Below, one piece after another: positions 46,901 through 60,708 of a DNA stretch of 64,000 bases (its first letter is position 1; the number at the start of each line of letters is the position of its first letter). The stretch is from Apostichopus japonicus. Its lineage: Eukaryota; Echinodermata; Holothuroidea; Aspidochirotida; Stichopodidae. Made by a program: the position numbers and the translations under genes. The stretch is taken from the NCBI RefSeq assembly GCF_037975245.1, contig NC_092576.1:11167111-11231110 (forward strand). The letters run 5' to 3'. The notes under the pieces are model-generated. The model saw only the letters and a list, made by a program, of their open reading frames with translations, was not told the origin of the DNA and did no database searches.

Positions 46901-49421
46901 CAATGTACCTACCTTCGAGGTAGGCTAGAGCCTAGCCTAGAACGACCTACTACAGAAAGCTCTTGCATACTAATCATCACACCGCTACAAGGTGTTAGAT
47001 CTATTCAATGTTTGCACATTTGCTTTTATTATTGCTAGTAGTTGTAGCAGCCTCGTAGATTCATTCGAAAGTTTTTGATTTACTATGAACGATTTTAAGG
47101 AATGTCATACATTGAAAGTTGTTCACAGCATTTGTTTGGTAGATGTTTTAACATGATTTAGACACCACACGTTAAGACATGAAAGAACAAATAAAAACCA
47201 TGGAGTAAGATTTGCTTTGACTGTGTTTCTGCAATGTGAAAATGACATTGATGACGTAATAACTGTAACCGAGTAATTGCGATTACTTGACTACAAAAAG
47301 AGTGGACTATCAGCACTATTGTTTTACCAGTGACATTGACAAGGCTATTCTAACGTTTGGCCAGTGTATAAGTATAAGTGCTACCTAGGTCAGAAAGTAA
47401 TGCTAAGTTAATTAAGTTATATGTCTTAAGCTACTGTATGTGCCTGTTATCACAGTGTGGGTGTCATCTCTGTCAATCTGACTCAATTTCCTACAGGCCT
47501 TATTTTAGTTTCCTCTGAGTGATATGAGAACAAATTATGCAATAACAACAAGTAGACACTAGACATGTACATTATTTAAGTAGGTTACTTTTTTGAGATT
47601 TGTAGATAGATAGTCCGGGTATATAATACTGTATATCAATCATGTGTGTACCCATACCAGCAGATAACTACATAATTACTAACTTTTGATGTAAGTTTTA
47701 ACATATGGTAGGTTGTTAGGCTACTAGCCTATATATTCTGAATAGTTGTAGAGGAACAATACATGTTGTAGACTGGAATGATAGCAATAGGCCTAATAGA
47801 ACAAAATAACGATCATGTGGCAAGAAAAAGGAACAGTTGTAGCGATAAAAAAGGGAAAAAAAAATCATTAAAAATCTAGAATGAAAATAAAAAGTTGCAC
47901 TCTGCAGTCAGAAGGTATTGGAAACGGCTAACTGAGGAAAATATTACAGGCTAATAATTTCACAAGAACTTTTAGCCTCTTGCTAAAAGATATATAACTT
48001 GCTTGAAATGTGTACAGTTTGCTAAAACCAAGTTTGCACTTTCAAAATATCAGTTACTCCACTGTATTGACTTTGCTTTCCTAATGTCTACGGGCAGAAA
48101 GATCCAAGTGAGTTTTTTTTTTCTACTGGCAAACAGCAATATTTTTTCCTCATGCATTTTTGCCAGTAAAATAGCCTGAAAATGTCAAAGCATGATATTC
48201 CAGTACAGTAACTGTTAAAGACGCAAATAACTTCTCTTTGTCATTCCGTGTGAGTCTTAGGGACGAACACATTCCCTTTCTTCATTTGTCATTCAGTGTT
48301 TATATCCATAATACATCTGTTCAAAGCATCCAGCTGTCACACATTAACAGTGCTGTGACATATATACATGCATGGTGCCATTGTAATGAATGCTGTGCGT
48401 TTCACTTTCTGTTTATGTAAGAAGAACTTAGATAATCTTTTTTTCATATTCAGCCGGCGTAGAATTACAATTTTACAACTTAGCTCTGCACTGAACATAG
48501 GGCCAACGGTACTTACATAGGAAAAGCATGAATTGTCTCCATTTAAATACTTTGTATAATACATGTTAGTTTCTAGATATCTGTAAGGGGGAGGGGGAGG
48601 GGAGGAACAGGGAGGGGTGGGGAAAGATTGCCAGGAGGAGATGAGTTATTGCTGTTGCCCTTCTGTTAACAACATTGATAATTATGAGACATGTTTTTAC
48701 AACATTAGCTAGTATACACATCACACTTATCTATGAAGAAACTGCAATCTTAGGTGATGGAGCTCTGTATGGCAATGATCGGTTCCTTAAACTTTTGCGA
48801 GAGTTTTTTTTTTTGTAATTGGCAGTTTTGTGAATATGTAAATGAGGAGCATCAATATTTAAGATTCTTGTATTATGTGACATTCATTCAAAGTCTTAAG
48901 GAAGCTATTGGCCCAAATTTTTTAGAATGCAAAAAAAAAAAAAAATGAAACAAAGACATTTTTTTCCTCAGGGGTGTTCTCACTTTTCCACATCTTGACC
49001 AAGTTAATTGAGTAAAGATTTTTAAGACGTTTGTTTGCTTGAAGAGTTTGAACACAAGTGACCATTAGTAGACTTTCTAGCATATTTACAGGCAGTGCTT
49101 AATTATCTGCCCCTTCAAATCCTTCCATGTCAAGGTTTTGAAAGGTACCATGCAGGATTATCTAGCAGATTGAGTGAGTTAATTATGCACCATCAAATGT
49201 GAACAATTTGAATATTCATAGCCTAATTAGCAAAATTTGTTAAATGCTCAGTTGGAAATACCCTCAGGCAGTTACAGACCAAACAATCAAGAAGAATTTC
49301 CAGCATATATTAAAATATTTTTAATTTTTAATATTCATGATCAAGGAAGGTTGGTTACAAGTTAAGAAAAAAAATTAGATATTATATTATTGGAAGTACA
49401 GTACACAGATTACTTTCAAGA
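46901..49421. other. Intronic, no gene seen
   Basis: AT-rich, with a G-rich tract at 48585-48625 and an A-run at 48931-48945. No exon is supported. Confidence 0.45.
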
Positions 49422-49733
49422 GTGTAAAAGTAAGTTGGCCTGACATTTTTTCTCCACACCTTTCTGTCTTTGTCCTTCTCCAGTTTATTCCCTACCCCCT
49501 TCCCTTAATCCTCTCTTTGTCCCTCCACTGTTTATATCTCCTACCTCTCCTCTTCCCCTGTTGGTTTCTTTCTTTCTTCTCTCCATCCCTTGTCTACTAA
49601 TTCCCTTACATCTATCTCTTTGTGTTCACCATGCTCATTAACCTGTCTGTATTCTGTGTGTGTTTTTGCCCCTTCTGTTACTGTTACTTGTCATTTAGCC
49701 TTTGAAGAAGATCAGGCCAACTTACTTTTACAC
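49422..49733. repeat. Foldback with 22-bp perfect inverted ends and C/T-rich interior
   Basis: GTGTAAAAGTAAGTTGGCCTGA (22 bp, 49422-49443) is exactly inverted at 49712-49733. The interior is mostly pyrimidine-rich, and the right arm is preceded by CCTTTGAAGAAGATC, a word pattern seen near the 3' ends of some retroelements. No coding sequence. Confidence 0.85.
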
Positions 49734-52030
49734 ATTCTCTTACACAGGCTCTCTAGTAGATAAGCAGTTTGCTAACAGTTTTATTTTATTTTACTTTGAA
49801 GAGTGACTAAACTACTGTATCAAATAATTGTAATTTGAATGCTGATCATTAAACAAGAAAGGATGGTTAAGTAAATACAAAGTTAGATATTACCCTTGTC
49901 AGTTTAGACCAAACCGAATTAGACACATTGTTCACCACTGTCTCCATCACCGCTATTTCAACCTACTAATTGACCTCATTTTTCATGCTCTCGTTTTCTG
50001 GCCTATTAGCTGTCGGTGGTTAATACAATTAACAATCACTGTTTTTCATAGTTCATAAAACCACTTGACTTCTCAATAACAAGTTCATCTGACTCCATAT
50101 CTCTCTTCCATACAGACCTACTTTTTCTACCTTTTTTTGGTTTCTTATGAGCCATATTTTCTTCCCTCTCACTATCCAATTTTGTCTTAAAAGTTGCCGG
50201 TATTGTCTGTGGTTGTCCTTTATCTCCTCTCCCTTTTCAATGGAAATATATTTTTAGGAGTTACTGACAAATATAATACTCGGAAACAGTTCCAAGCAAA
50301 GTGCAAGTTCTATTAGTATATGTAACTGTGGTTTTTGTTAAACCCTAAAAACCATGGCTTGCCCTTTTAGTTAAGGTTCAACAGCTGTTGTCAATAAATA
50401 TAGATAGATTCTATGAGGATTATATTCTCCATTTTATACCTCAAGTGGCTGTTGTCTCTCAGGCCAATGCACTTTTCATCGCAAGTAGTATATATATTTA
50501 AAGTTTCTTTTCAAGCCAGATTTGGCTTTGAGAGTGTGTGCATTACAGCTCTGCAATTAGAGTCCCTATTTCATTGTCAAACTGCCTTGACCTTGTGTAC
50601 GGTTCATGTGAGGAAGTTAATAGCATTGTAATATATATTGCAGAGTTGATCAAGTATTTACAGTAGATATTTATATATTAAACAGTAATATCACTTGTTT
50701 GTTGGCCTTGACAAGCAATATATATTGATCTTGAGCCATGTACAAGCATGTACTTGGAATATTAATTAAAGTCAGTAATCAGTATTCTATTAATTGTACA
50801 ACAGAAAAGCTGTGAAGGAACTAGCAGGTTACCAGGATTCAAGGTTTATATTTTCAGTCTTGTTACATGTATGTGAACTGTACGCAGTTTACTATATAAT
50901 GTAGTGTACAGTTGAATCTCTTCATTTTTATATTTTTCAGTACAGATTTGAGACAAAATAGTTCAATGTTGTGTACAATACACTGTATCAACGGTATAGT
51001 TGGTTCATTTTGTAAAAAAAAAGACACACAAAAAGGCGACAGTCAGCCCCAACAGTCAGAGTTCAAGCCTAGACCTTTTGCTTAGTTGAATCAGTAAACT
51101 GTAAAAATACCTGCCGGTTTAAAAGATGTTAATTCATGTGAAATAAGGTGAGTTACCAGTTTATCCATATATTTATAAGCAAGTACTGTGTATAGACTGA
51201 GTACATCATATAGTATGGGTACCGTATCTCTGATGATACTCCTTGTAGACTGTTTTAATTTTGTTGGGAAAACTATTATTTTCGTCAGTTTTGTTCAAGT
51301 CCATGTGGAGGAATTTAATAGAAATTTGCTTAACATTTATCAAATGTTATATGATTGGATAATCTTTAGAAGGGAGCAAGCAGTAGTGTAACAGCTCTCC
51401 CCCCCCCCCCTTATTTCTTTCTTATTTTTTTCATTTTTTTTTTTTAATTCAACTATGATTTCACATTGACAGAGCTGTTTTGATCTTGAATCACTCTGTA
51501 CCGTATATAGTTTAGCTATTTAATACAACATTTTTTTTTTTTTTTTTCCCTGCTCATTTAACGTGTACATTGACACACTGTGTATAGTACAGGATTACAG
51601 GGGATGCTGTTGGTTAATAAGAAACCCTGAGCTGAATGTTATAGTTTCAGAGGTTTAAGTATGTAGCCTGTTCAAGGAGCAAGTGATTTCATTTTCTATG
51701 CCACTTAGACTTAGTTTATATTGGTCCATCAATGCAGCATAAAACAGGATCACAAAGAAACAAGTGTTTTAAAGCTAAATTTAAAGAGTAGCAATCCAAC
51801 CATTCTCTCCAAGCTCATAACTTTTATATAAAACATCTTTGTAATGAACGACTGCACACAAATATCTATGGAAACTCTTGCATGCTAGAGCTGTTTGTAA
51901 GATATTTATCAGGGTTCCAAGTCCATTTTGTCAACTTTGAAATGTTATTGCCCAATAAGTACCCTTTTGTTTCTCTATTCATACTACTGTTTTTTTAGAT
52001 ATATTTTTTTTTTATAGTATATACCTACGG
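49734..52030. other. Intronic, no gene seen
   Basis: AT-rich, with a C-run at about 51399-51410 and T-runs at 51427-51446 and 51531-51548. Nothing else is supported. Confidence 0.45.
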
Positions 52031-52239
52031 AAGACTAATGCCGCCATGACAACAACAAAATTTAAAAAAACATGGATATATACAAGACAAAATTTTTACT
52101 ACGAAAAACTAAATTTTTAAAACGAAAAAACTAAATTTTGTTTTTCGTTTTAAAAATTTTGTTTTTCATTTAAATGTTTTTTTTCTTCTATATATATCCG
52201 TGTAATTTTGTTTGTTTTTGCCATGGCAGCATTAGTCTT
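52031..52239. mobile_element. Palindromic MITE
   Basis: The ends AAGACTAATGCCGCCATGAC and (inverted) GCCATGGCAGCATTAGTCTT pair with few mismatches. The arms continue inward through ACAACAAAATT and ACATGGATATATA to a central AAACGAAAAA/TTTTTCGTTT palindrome at about 52111-52160. The whole 209 bp folds back on itself. No ORF of note. Confidence 0.85.
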
Positions 52240-55200
52240 TTGTTTACCAGAGTCATTGGTGGTGAAAATGAAAAGTGGGTAGATGATCTCAGCGAAAAGT
52301 TTTCTTAAGTAGTGTACATACACACACACATGTATATTAATTTGTTTAGTACTAACTAACTGCACTGTCACCAAGTATGAAAATATGATTAATAGAGTAG
52401 AGGTCAGAACAAGTACTTGAAAATTGGCTCAAAATTTTGACATATTTTCCATACTGTAGTTACCTCAACATTTCCTGGACATTACACAATGACATTTATA
52501 ATTGTTAATTCTAACTTCTAAGGACAATATTTATTTCTTACAGTATGGCACTAAATAAAGTTTTGTTAATTGGATGTCACCAATTACTGTAATATATGTA
52601 ACCTTCTGTACATTGTAGTCCTGGAATAATTAGGTGTTCAAATTGTGTGACTGGCAGTTTTGAAATCTCAGAATTTTGTCTATCATAGTAATAAATGCTA
52701 TGGTTCCTTCTTCATACAAAACATACTTTTTTTGGCAATTTGTATCTAAATTGCTCGTATCTTAGCAATTTGCTCATATTTTGCGATGCTGGATAAATTA
52801 TTCCCTGGTCTTTACCCAAGTCATAAATATGACAAAGTCTGGTTGAAAGAGAAAGTTGGATATTATAACCCCTCCCCCCCCCCCCCCCATTCCTTCCAGT
52901 GTGAATCTATCCTGCCAATCACTGGGTTGACAGATTTGTGGTAAGTTCACTGTATTTTAACAAGTGCGGTTAGATGATAGATCTATAAAAGTCTGTCAAT
53001 TTTAACTTGATTTTGTTGACGGTGTAATGTTATGATATTATTTTGTCATTTCCTGCATCCAATATCATATCAATAATTGCTTGATTGGCAGATCGTGATT
53101 GGGTGGTCCTGTTTAGGGGTAAAGGTGTGTTTCAGCTATGTACAGTAAGGTAAGTCAGCCATATTGTGATCAAAGTGGGTGGTCCTTTCATCACATAATA
53201 TAACAGTCTGTTCTCCAAATTGGAAAAAGCGCGTTCTAATTTATTTATTTCTTTTTTTAAATATCAGATTCCATGATGAGTGTGGGATCATTGGCTGACT
53301 AGTGGTGACCAATAGGTCCCTTAGGGATTGTGCTAGATGAACTTCATTAAGATCATCTGTACCATTACTAAAATTTAAAAACAAAAACCAAAGATTTGTT
53401 TTGCTATTTTTGGCTATCTGGCATTATTCAGAAAGGTAAACTTGTGACATTGGTTTAAATACAATTTCCCAGTAAGGAAAAGGTTGCCAATCAAAAATGG
53501 CTACATTATAATAATGAAATGAAAATGGTGGAAATTGACAGAAGACCGCAAAGCACGCAATTTAAACAGGAAAAACGTAGAGACAGAAGAATGAAAGAAA
53601 ACAAAGGCAAATATCCCCCCCCCCCCCAACAAAAAAGAAATTAAATCAAAAATGAATATGGTAACAAGGAAGTGATTGATCATTCCATTTGGTTCTCAAT
53701 ATTTTTTCACCCCGAGAATGTTTCATGATGTTTAATAATTAAATATTTCAGTCGTATACATATGTACTTGTATAAATAGCAAACTGGACAGTTTTTTCAA
53801 AACTTTCACTTCGTTGTTTGGGTTGGAGCTAACTTGACTAATCATCAATCAAGCTAACGACTTCCATTAAATCGTCATGGGAGTTTAATAAGGCATCATA
53901 ACAAAAAGGCAGAGAAAGAGGGGGAAATCCCAAAATGTTACTGGTATTGATCCTAAATGCAATATGTCTAGTTGGGATAAATGTCGATATGACGGTGAAC
54001 TTGGTGAAGTGAGTTTTAGTTTCAAATCGCAATATAGCTAGCCAAATCCAATAACATAATAACATAAATGTAATTTATCAAAGAGTGACATACATGATTC
54101 CTCAATATTCCCTGGAGATATCTGAATATTTGTTATATAAATATGTACATTGAAAAATGAATATATATAGATGTCTGTATCATTGGATGGTGAGAATGAA
54201 CCAAATAAACTGAAAAAATAATTTTTTTTTTAAAAGAGACAGTTCTCAATGCCGAAGAATTCTGGCATCCATTGGTTGTTTGCATGCTACAAGTTCTTAA
54301 TGCAGCTATACAGAATATCCATCCTTGAGACCATGTAGGGAAGTAATTGGTCGCAGTTATCAGGGAATATCGTATCCCGTACAAGGTACTATGCAAAATG
54401 GCAAAACTGCTATACAAGTGCAAAACTTACATGTAGGTCTATAGCATTTTTTTTTTTATGATTTGTTTTACACAGAGTATACATAGTGGGTACTGCATTC
54501 ATGTAGAGTGCATTTAGTCTTAAAGACCATTGCTACAGTGTAGTAGGCTCCAGATAATCAGTGAGACCTAGTTTCAATACCATATATCTGTATCTGTCAA
54601 ATGTGCAGAATAGAAGTATTATACTATATACAGTACAGTAGTATAGATGGCTGCAACTTGCAATAATAGGTTGCAGCAACCAGGTATATAAGTATTCAAA
54701 TTAATGCTACTGTACATTATATCCTATCAATGGGTGGGAACAGTGGGCCTACTGTACATGTGTGGGTTTCAAAGACAGACTGCAGGTACAACAGTACTGC
54801 ATGCATCAGTGAGAATTATAATGATGTATTATATGTAGGGTAAACTTAGGCCACTAGTACTGTACACTATATGTTACTGGAAGTAGACCAAGTACATCAC
54901 TCTATATCTTAAGTTTAACATCTCAGATGACATTATTTTATAGTAACCATACTCCAATGAGGAATGTCATAACTGTTCATTGACATAGCCTATTAATGAT
55001 CAAGGTTTTAGAAACCATATCGGCTTCTTCCAAATCGGCTGGTATGTAGATCTACTGTAGTGTGCCACGCTAGTCTGGCATTGGCCTGCAGTATGAAGCA
55101 TTACATATAAGGCCTAGTTTACATTGATAACCGCTATGGTATTGTATGTCTGTGTCTATGATGACACTCTATACTATACCTTGGTTAATATTGTGTGAAA

Positions 55201-55799
55201 TATGTGGCAGCACTTTGGTAAAATGAACCCAATTCAATTTAGATCTTTATGTAGAATCATACTAAGACATCCTTGTTGTCAATTATAGGTCTACCCAGGG
55301 GGAAGATGTGACCTTTGACCTACAGGTGACCTTGTGGATTTTTTGTTGTACATGACTGTCTAGATATAGGCCTAGTGTACATGCTAGAGGGATGGTCATA
55401 TATATTACAGACTTAGGGAAATATACAGTAGTTGGATTTGTTGGAAAAATTGCAAGCTAGGTAATCCCTCAGATAACCTGGAGTTTATCGTTTAATCTGC
55501 AGTTTAACATAAATATCAATATAAATAATGATGGTAGATCATGCAGTAAAATCTGTTAATTATTGCACTTTTTACAAGGAATGCCCCTCAACATTTGAGT
55601 CACCTGACTGGTATTTTCGGTCATCTCAGACCATTGGACATGAGCCTTGCAATGCATATTATAAAAGATTGAAATCATCATCATAGTATGTGCTGACCAT
55701 GTCCCAGGATCTCCTAGCTTGTGGATTACAAATTTTGTATAAATTTGTACTCATACTGGTACTCGATCTTCTGTACTCAGCCATTACGGAAGTATATAC
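52240..55799. other. Intronic, no gene seen
   Basis: AT-rich, with C-runs at 52866-52888 and 53616-53628 and many TACTGTA/CTGTACA words at 54480-55450. Frames are short and without splice support. Confidence 0.45.
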
Positions 55800-56065
55800 T
55801 GGTCATGTACTCCTGCTTAGTGCCTTTTACTCACTCTTATGAGTGCCAAGGAAACTTCTACTTGTGTACTCATACTCATGCTGGACAATATACTCATTCT
55901 AACAATCCAGTACAGGTACAGTACCGAACTGCAAGATTCTAAAGTACACATTCACATTGGTAATGTACTACTACTTAGTGTCTGGTACTCACACTTATGA
56001 GTACCAAGGAAATGATATTGTGTACTCATACTCATGCTGGACAATATTGTACTCATGCTAATAAT
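55800..56065. repeat. Two-copy tandem repeat, about 160-bp period
   Basis: TGGTCATGTACTCCTGCTTAGTG ... TATGAGTGCCAAGGAAA ... GTGTACTCATACTCATGCTG at 55800-55885 is repeated at 55959-56045 with about 15% divergence. GTACTCATACT is also reiterated within the units. Confidence 0.85.
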
Positions 56066-58724
56066 TCTGATGATGTTTAAATGTTGCCACTGGTACTCTA
56101 TTTTTAAAGACATTTAAGTCTTCATACCACAACATGTCTGAGTTAGTCAGGAAAACAAACTTTTTATTCTTTTGGTAAAATAAAAAAAAAATAAAATGAT
56201 TTGATCCATCAACCATACAGACTCCACCCTGTAGAAACTATCGAAAGTCTCCCTACAGGGTTCAAACTAATTTTCCCTTCGGAATGTCTTGGGCCAAAAT
56301 TGAGCTCTCTGTTTACCCGATGTGCACAGTCTAGTGCAAAAATCTATATATAGCTGATTTCACAACATCTGTTGTGAAGATCTGTTTGTGAGTCAGACAG
56401 TTTCATCTTCTTCTTCTGTGATTTGCTTAGTCTGTTGGTGAGCTACCTTCCATCATTTTGTCATGTTACAGACCACGTATCACTTTCACTGGTTGTTGGT
56501 GCACTGCCTTGCCTTTATTGTAAGCATACATATATCCTTAAACTAAAAGGATACATCGTTTTGTCTCCATGTCACTGAGAATGTATTTATGAATATTCAT
56601 CGCAAAGTTTTCAAAAGTATTTTTTGTGGCGATCTTACTCAACTTTACTGCACATGTTGTCTCTTACTGTACCTGTCCCGACTAGAGCTAATCAAATTGT
56701 ACTTTCCCAGCGATCTGTAACCTTTTAGACTGGTTAACATTTTAGCACTGTGCTCCCCCCCCTCCTACCTCCCCTCTCCCATCCTGGTCACTGCCAGCCC
56801 CCTTTCCATCCCGAATCTACAGTTTGTGAAGTAAAGAAGCCTCACATTGGTGACAAATCCCATAGTTGAAAGGAATAAGGAAGGCAGGGAACAAAGAAAA
56901 TTTATTTTAGTCAGTAACCTAGAAACTCTTATAATTGATTAATTGAAAATTGATTAACCGATGTGTGTGGTGCATATCCTCTGCAGGGTGTCTGCATCAT
57001 AACCTATTAGAAGCATATATTACTTACACGGGATGGAAGATTTACAAGTTAATGTCAATTAACAGGATGGAAATTATAACTTGATTTTATTGGCTCATCA
57101 TCTCCGCTGAAAGCTAAAAACTGCTGGAGTAAAAAAAGGACAAATTGGTTTCTATGGTAACAACCTCCTGTTTAGTACTTTGTCTAATTTACACCTGTGC
57201 CATTCATATCAAACTGTTAATGTTCTTCAGTTGCCCATTTTATTCAAAGGAAGCGCTGATAATCATCTTCATGTGTCCAGAGTTTACATATTATTAAAAT
57301 GCAGCCTATGCACATTATATTCATGATGATCAGCACTAATCGTTGCAACTTTTAGTGAAGAGTTCACTGGAACTTTTTTCTTCATTTCTAGATCTATAGT
57401 GTATTGAAAAGACAACAATTTCACAGAACTAAGTTCTGTATAAATTCATTAAATCCACCACCACCGCACCTCTCTGCCCAGGTAAGGTCGTGTCGTTGAG
57501 AAATATAAATATTCATGATGCAGTGTAAACCTGCTTGCAACAAGTCTCGGTCGTGGGATGGTATAGACCAGCAGTTCCAATGGCACAGTAAGGGATCAGT
57601 TTTATAGACAGCACTGGAAATGTGGCAGTTGGTGCCTTTGATTGTACCAAGTACATCACAGGAGGAGGCTTTTCCATAGCTAGAAATGTCACAAGTTTCA
57701 TACTTCCTAAGTTCCTGGCCAATGTTCTTTTTTTTTCGTCTATTCAATCCTTCCACACATTTGATTTCAAGCCGTCAGTATTTAGGCTTGAAAGAGCCTG
57801 GGTGTACTGACTACACACGTCTCCCGTGTTATCCAAATATTTTGGTTTGAATTAAACCAACCACACATGTGTAACTGTATACTGAGTGGGATAGCAGCTT
57901 TTATGCATATTCATTAGCCTAACAGTGCCCTGTCTATTCATCCTGATTAACAAGGAAACTAAGAACATCTTTTATTGTTTACACTGCAGTAAGTTTCACC
58001 TTACACACTGTTCTGTGCAACATTGATTTTAAAGTGTTCAGTGTTTGATTTCATATAACATTGATGAATGTTTCATAATATAATTGATTAATGTTGCACA
58101 GTGCAGTATTTGCACAGTTTGTGGTTCAGCGTTTGACTTCTTTACCAAATCTTTTGTTGGAAGAGAGGGAATTAAAGAGGGAGAAAATTATAAGAACCAC
58201 CTCATGAGTTAAGCGCTGTCCAATTAAGAAATTAAGAAAAATTAAGTAAAAAATAAGTCCAGTGTTAAAATGGCATTATTAAATGCAACAGATGACAGAC
58301 TTGAGAATGGTCAAGATGAAATTATCAAAATGGCAGTTTTCCATGCAGATTATTCAAATTTGTGTCTAATAATCTGTTCCATCTACATTGTTTTCTATGA
58401 GTATATCATGGTACATAGTAGTGTAGCTGCATGTTGTTCACCTAATGGAAGATTTCATGTGATGTACTGCTATGTACCTGAGTCTAATGCTGCGGAGACC
58501 TTCAACAGGATATTGGCATCAGTCATCTGTGCTTTGCACTGTACTGTTAGAGATCATGCAGGCTCAGGATTGTTATGTTTGGCAGTCATGGGTTTATATT
58601 TTAGATTATCATGTAGCACTGTTCCAGGACTATAGTAACTGGGTATTACATGCACCCTGCAACACTGACACGAGAGAAAGAACCATTTATGTGTCAACTT
58701 TACAGTTAGCTTCCACTTCTTCGT
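56066..58724. other. Intronic, no gene supported
   Basis: A small inverted repeat CCCTGTAG/CTACAGGG lies at 56226-56260. A 111-codon minus-strand frame (57421-57756, Cys-rich) and a 121-codon plus frame (58270-58635) are the longest non-repetitive frames of this intron. Neither has recognisable domains or good splice sites, so neither is called as a gene. Confidence 0.4.
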
Positions 58725-59242
58725 TAGTGTTCACACTCCCACATAACGGTAGTGTTCACACTCCGATATAACGGTAGTGTTCACACTCCGACATAAAAGT
58801 AGTGTTCACAAGTCTCCGACATAACGGTAGTCCGACATATGGTAGTGTTCATACTCTGACATACAGCAGTGTTCACACTCTGACCTACAGGCAGTGTTCC
58901 TACTCATACGTACGGTAGTGTTCATACTGCCACATACGGTAGTGTTCACACTCCGACCTACAGCAGTGTTCCTACTCAGACCTACGTACGGTAGTGTTCA
59001 TACTGCCACTTTACAGCAGTGGTCTTACTCCGACCTACAGCAGTATTCCTACTCAGACCTACACCAGTGTTTATACTGCCACATACGGTAGTGTTCACAC
59101 TCACGCCTACAGTAATGTTCACATTTTGTCATCCGGTAGTGTTCATACTCCGACATACGATAGTGTTCACACTCCAACATAACGTAGTGTTCATATTTAG
59201 ACCTACGGTAGTGTCCATACTCAGATCTACATGGTAGTGTTC
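58725..59242. repeat. Degenerate minisatellite (GTAGTGTTCACACTCCGACATA units)
   Basis: About 20 units of 20-28 bp, each a variant of GTAGTGTTCACACTC plus CGACATAACG or AGACCTACAGCA. The changing unit length keeps all three frames open for long stretches, giving artefactual SVHTPTY/VFTLRPT peptides. Confidence 0.92.
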
Positions 59243-59787
59243 GAGCAGGGAATCTGATCCAGATCTGACCCTCTACTTGAGATCAAATTCCTAGTGTAAA
59301 TGCTGCCACCCTCAAGATATGACCCCCCCCCTCAAGATCATAGTCCTCCTTTGGGGGGAGGGATAGAGGGTGGTCTGAGGATCTAGTGTCTCCTGATAAG
59401 CCCAGTCATTTAGTAAATCAAGTGATATTGCCATGGTGACTCAATTTCAAAAGCCCTTGAATTTAAAAGTCAACTAAATTCCACAACCTAACACACACAC
59501 GGTACCTTGCATAATTTGAGAAAAAATTTCACCAGCCGTTCAAGGTCTTCTTTGCAAACTGTTATAAACCAAATACTGTATACTTTTATTCAAAGATATT
59601 CATTTTTTTTTTCAAGTCAACCCTGTTGACAAGTATATGTACATGTACATAAATTTCTGCTGGTAGGAGAAATCTCACAGAACTGTACATATAAGTATTG
59701 TAGGAAAATATGTAACCTGATGCAAAACAAAGTACCATATTAAAATAATGACTTTGGGTAGAAGATTAGGTCTTGATATGTCACATG
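59243..59787. other. Intronic, no gene seen
   Basis: AT-rich. A GATCTGACCCTC/TATGACCCCCCC purine/pyrimidine patch lies at 59260-59375. Confidence 0.4.
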
Positions 59788-60174
59788 CATAGGTGTAGGA
59801 GCCCAGTTTGATTGGGGGGGGGGGGAGGGGGAGGGGGCTGTAACGACTTGCCCAAAAAATATAACCAACATTTATTGCGCGCTTCGTGCGCGTTCAACAT
59901 CTTAATGTACATATCATATAGGCATGCATCGGTTATTACATCGCATGCCAAATACATCGAATCATTTGCCCTGTTATTACCTTTCTATATTGGTTAGAAT
60001 TTTTCGGGAAGTCGTTACAATAATAATGATAATAGTAATATAAGTTTAACCATTGAAAAACACATTGTAATTTATTATTTTCAGTAGGTGCCCGAAAAAT
60101 TCTCCTCATATTGCCCGAATTTTCCCCAATATATTTGCTTGGGGGGGCTGCAGCCCCTGCCTCCTACGCCTATG
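59788..60174 (-). mobile_element. hAT-like MITE, second copy (TSD GTCACATG)
   Basis: Ends CATAGGTGTAGGAG and CTCCTACGCCTATG with an exact 8-bp duplication GTCACATG at 59780-59787 and 60175-60182. It is the same family as 9865-10310 in the opposite orientation: CTGTAACGACTTGCCC, ATAACCAACATTTATTGCGC and CCCGAATTTTCCCC are shared. The inner palindrome of the first copy is only half preserved. A G-run lies at 59814-59825. Confidence 0.92.
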
Positions 60175-60708
60175 GTCACATGTGTAGTCCATGTCAGAGA
60201 ATAAAAACCATTGAGTTCTGGTTATAAATATTTCTACAGCCTGTAGTCTGGCTTGAAGATAATTCAGCTCGAAATTGAAAATTAACTAAATCTTCCCTTA
60301 GGGCCAAATTTGTGGGGAGATTTGCTCCTTTAGTGCACCCACTAAAAGTTAATGTTAATCTATAGATTTACAACATTGTAATAAGCACAAACTAAGCCTT
60401 GTTCTTTTTTGGCTTTCTGAATCACAGTCAACAATAACTGTCCAGGTTGCCAACTTTTTTAATGCAAATTTGAAACATTTTATTTGAGGTCATATAAATT
60501 CTATTTTTTCTCCCCAAATATTGAGAGTTTTACTTTTTTGTTGCATCTGAGAAACTGACCTTATTATGATCTCTGTATAAGACTACATAATCCAGCCAAG
60601 CGGCGACTGCTCAAAACATAAAATTGGTAATAAAAATACGAAAAATAGTCTACAACATACAATATACATCAAAGTTAATTTTGTGCCTAAATTCATGATA
60701 TCCTATAG
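60175..60708. other. Intronic, no gene seen
   Basis: AT-rich, no supported feature. Confidence 0.4.

Noticed and set aside
58270-58635. 121-codon plus-strand ORF
   Set aside because: No domain, no signal of codon bias and no splice sites, and it lies within a 19.7-kb intron of the main gene. Length alone is compatible with chance.
58725-59242. Regular repeats that could suggest a CRISPR array
   Set aside because: Units are contiguous variants of one 20-28-bp word with no unique spacers, and the DNA is eukaryotic. It is a minisatellite.
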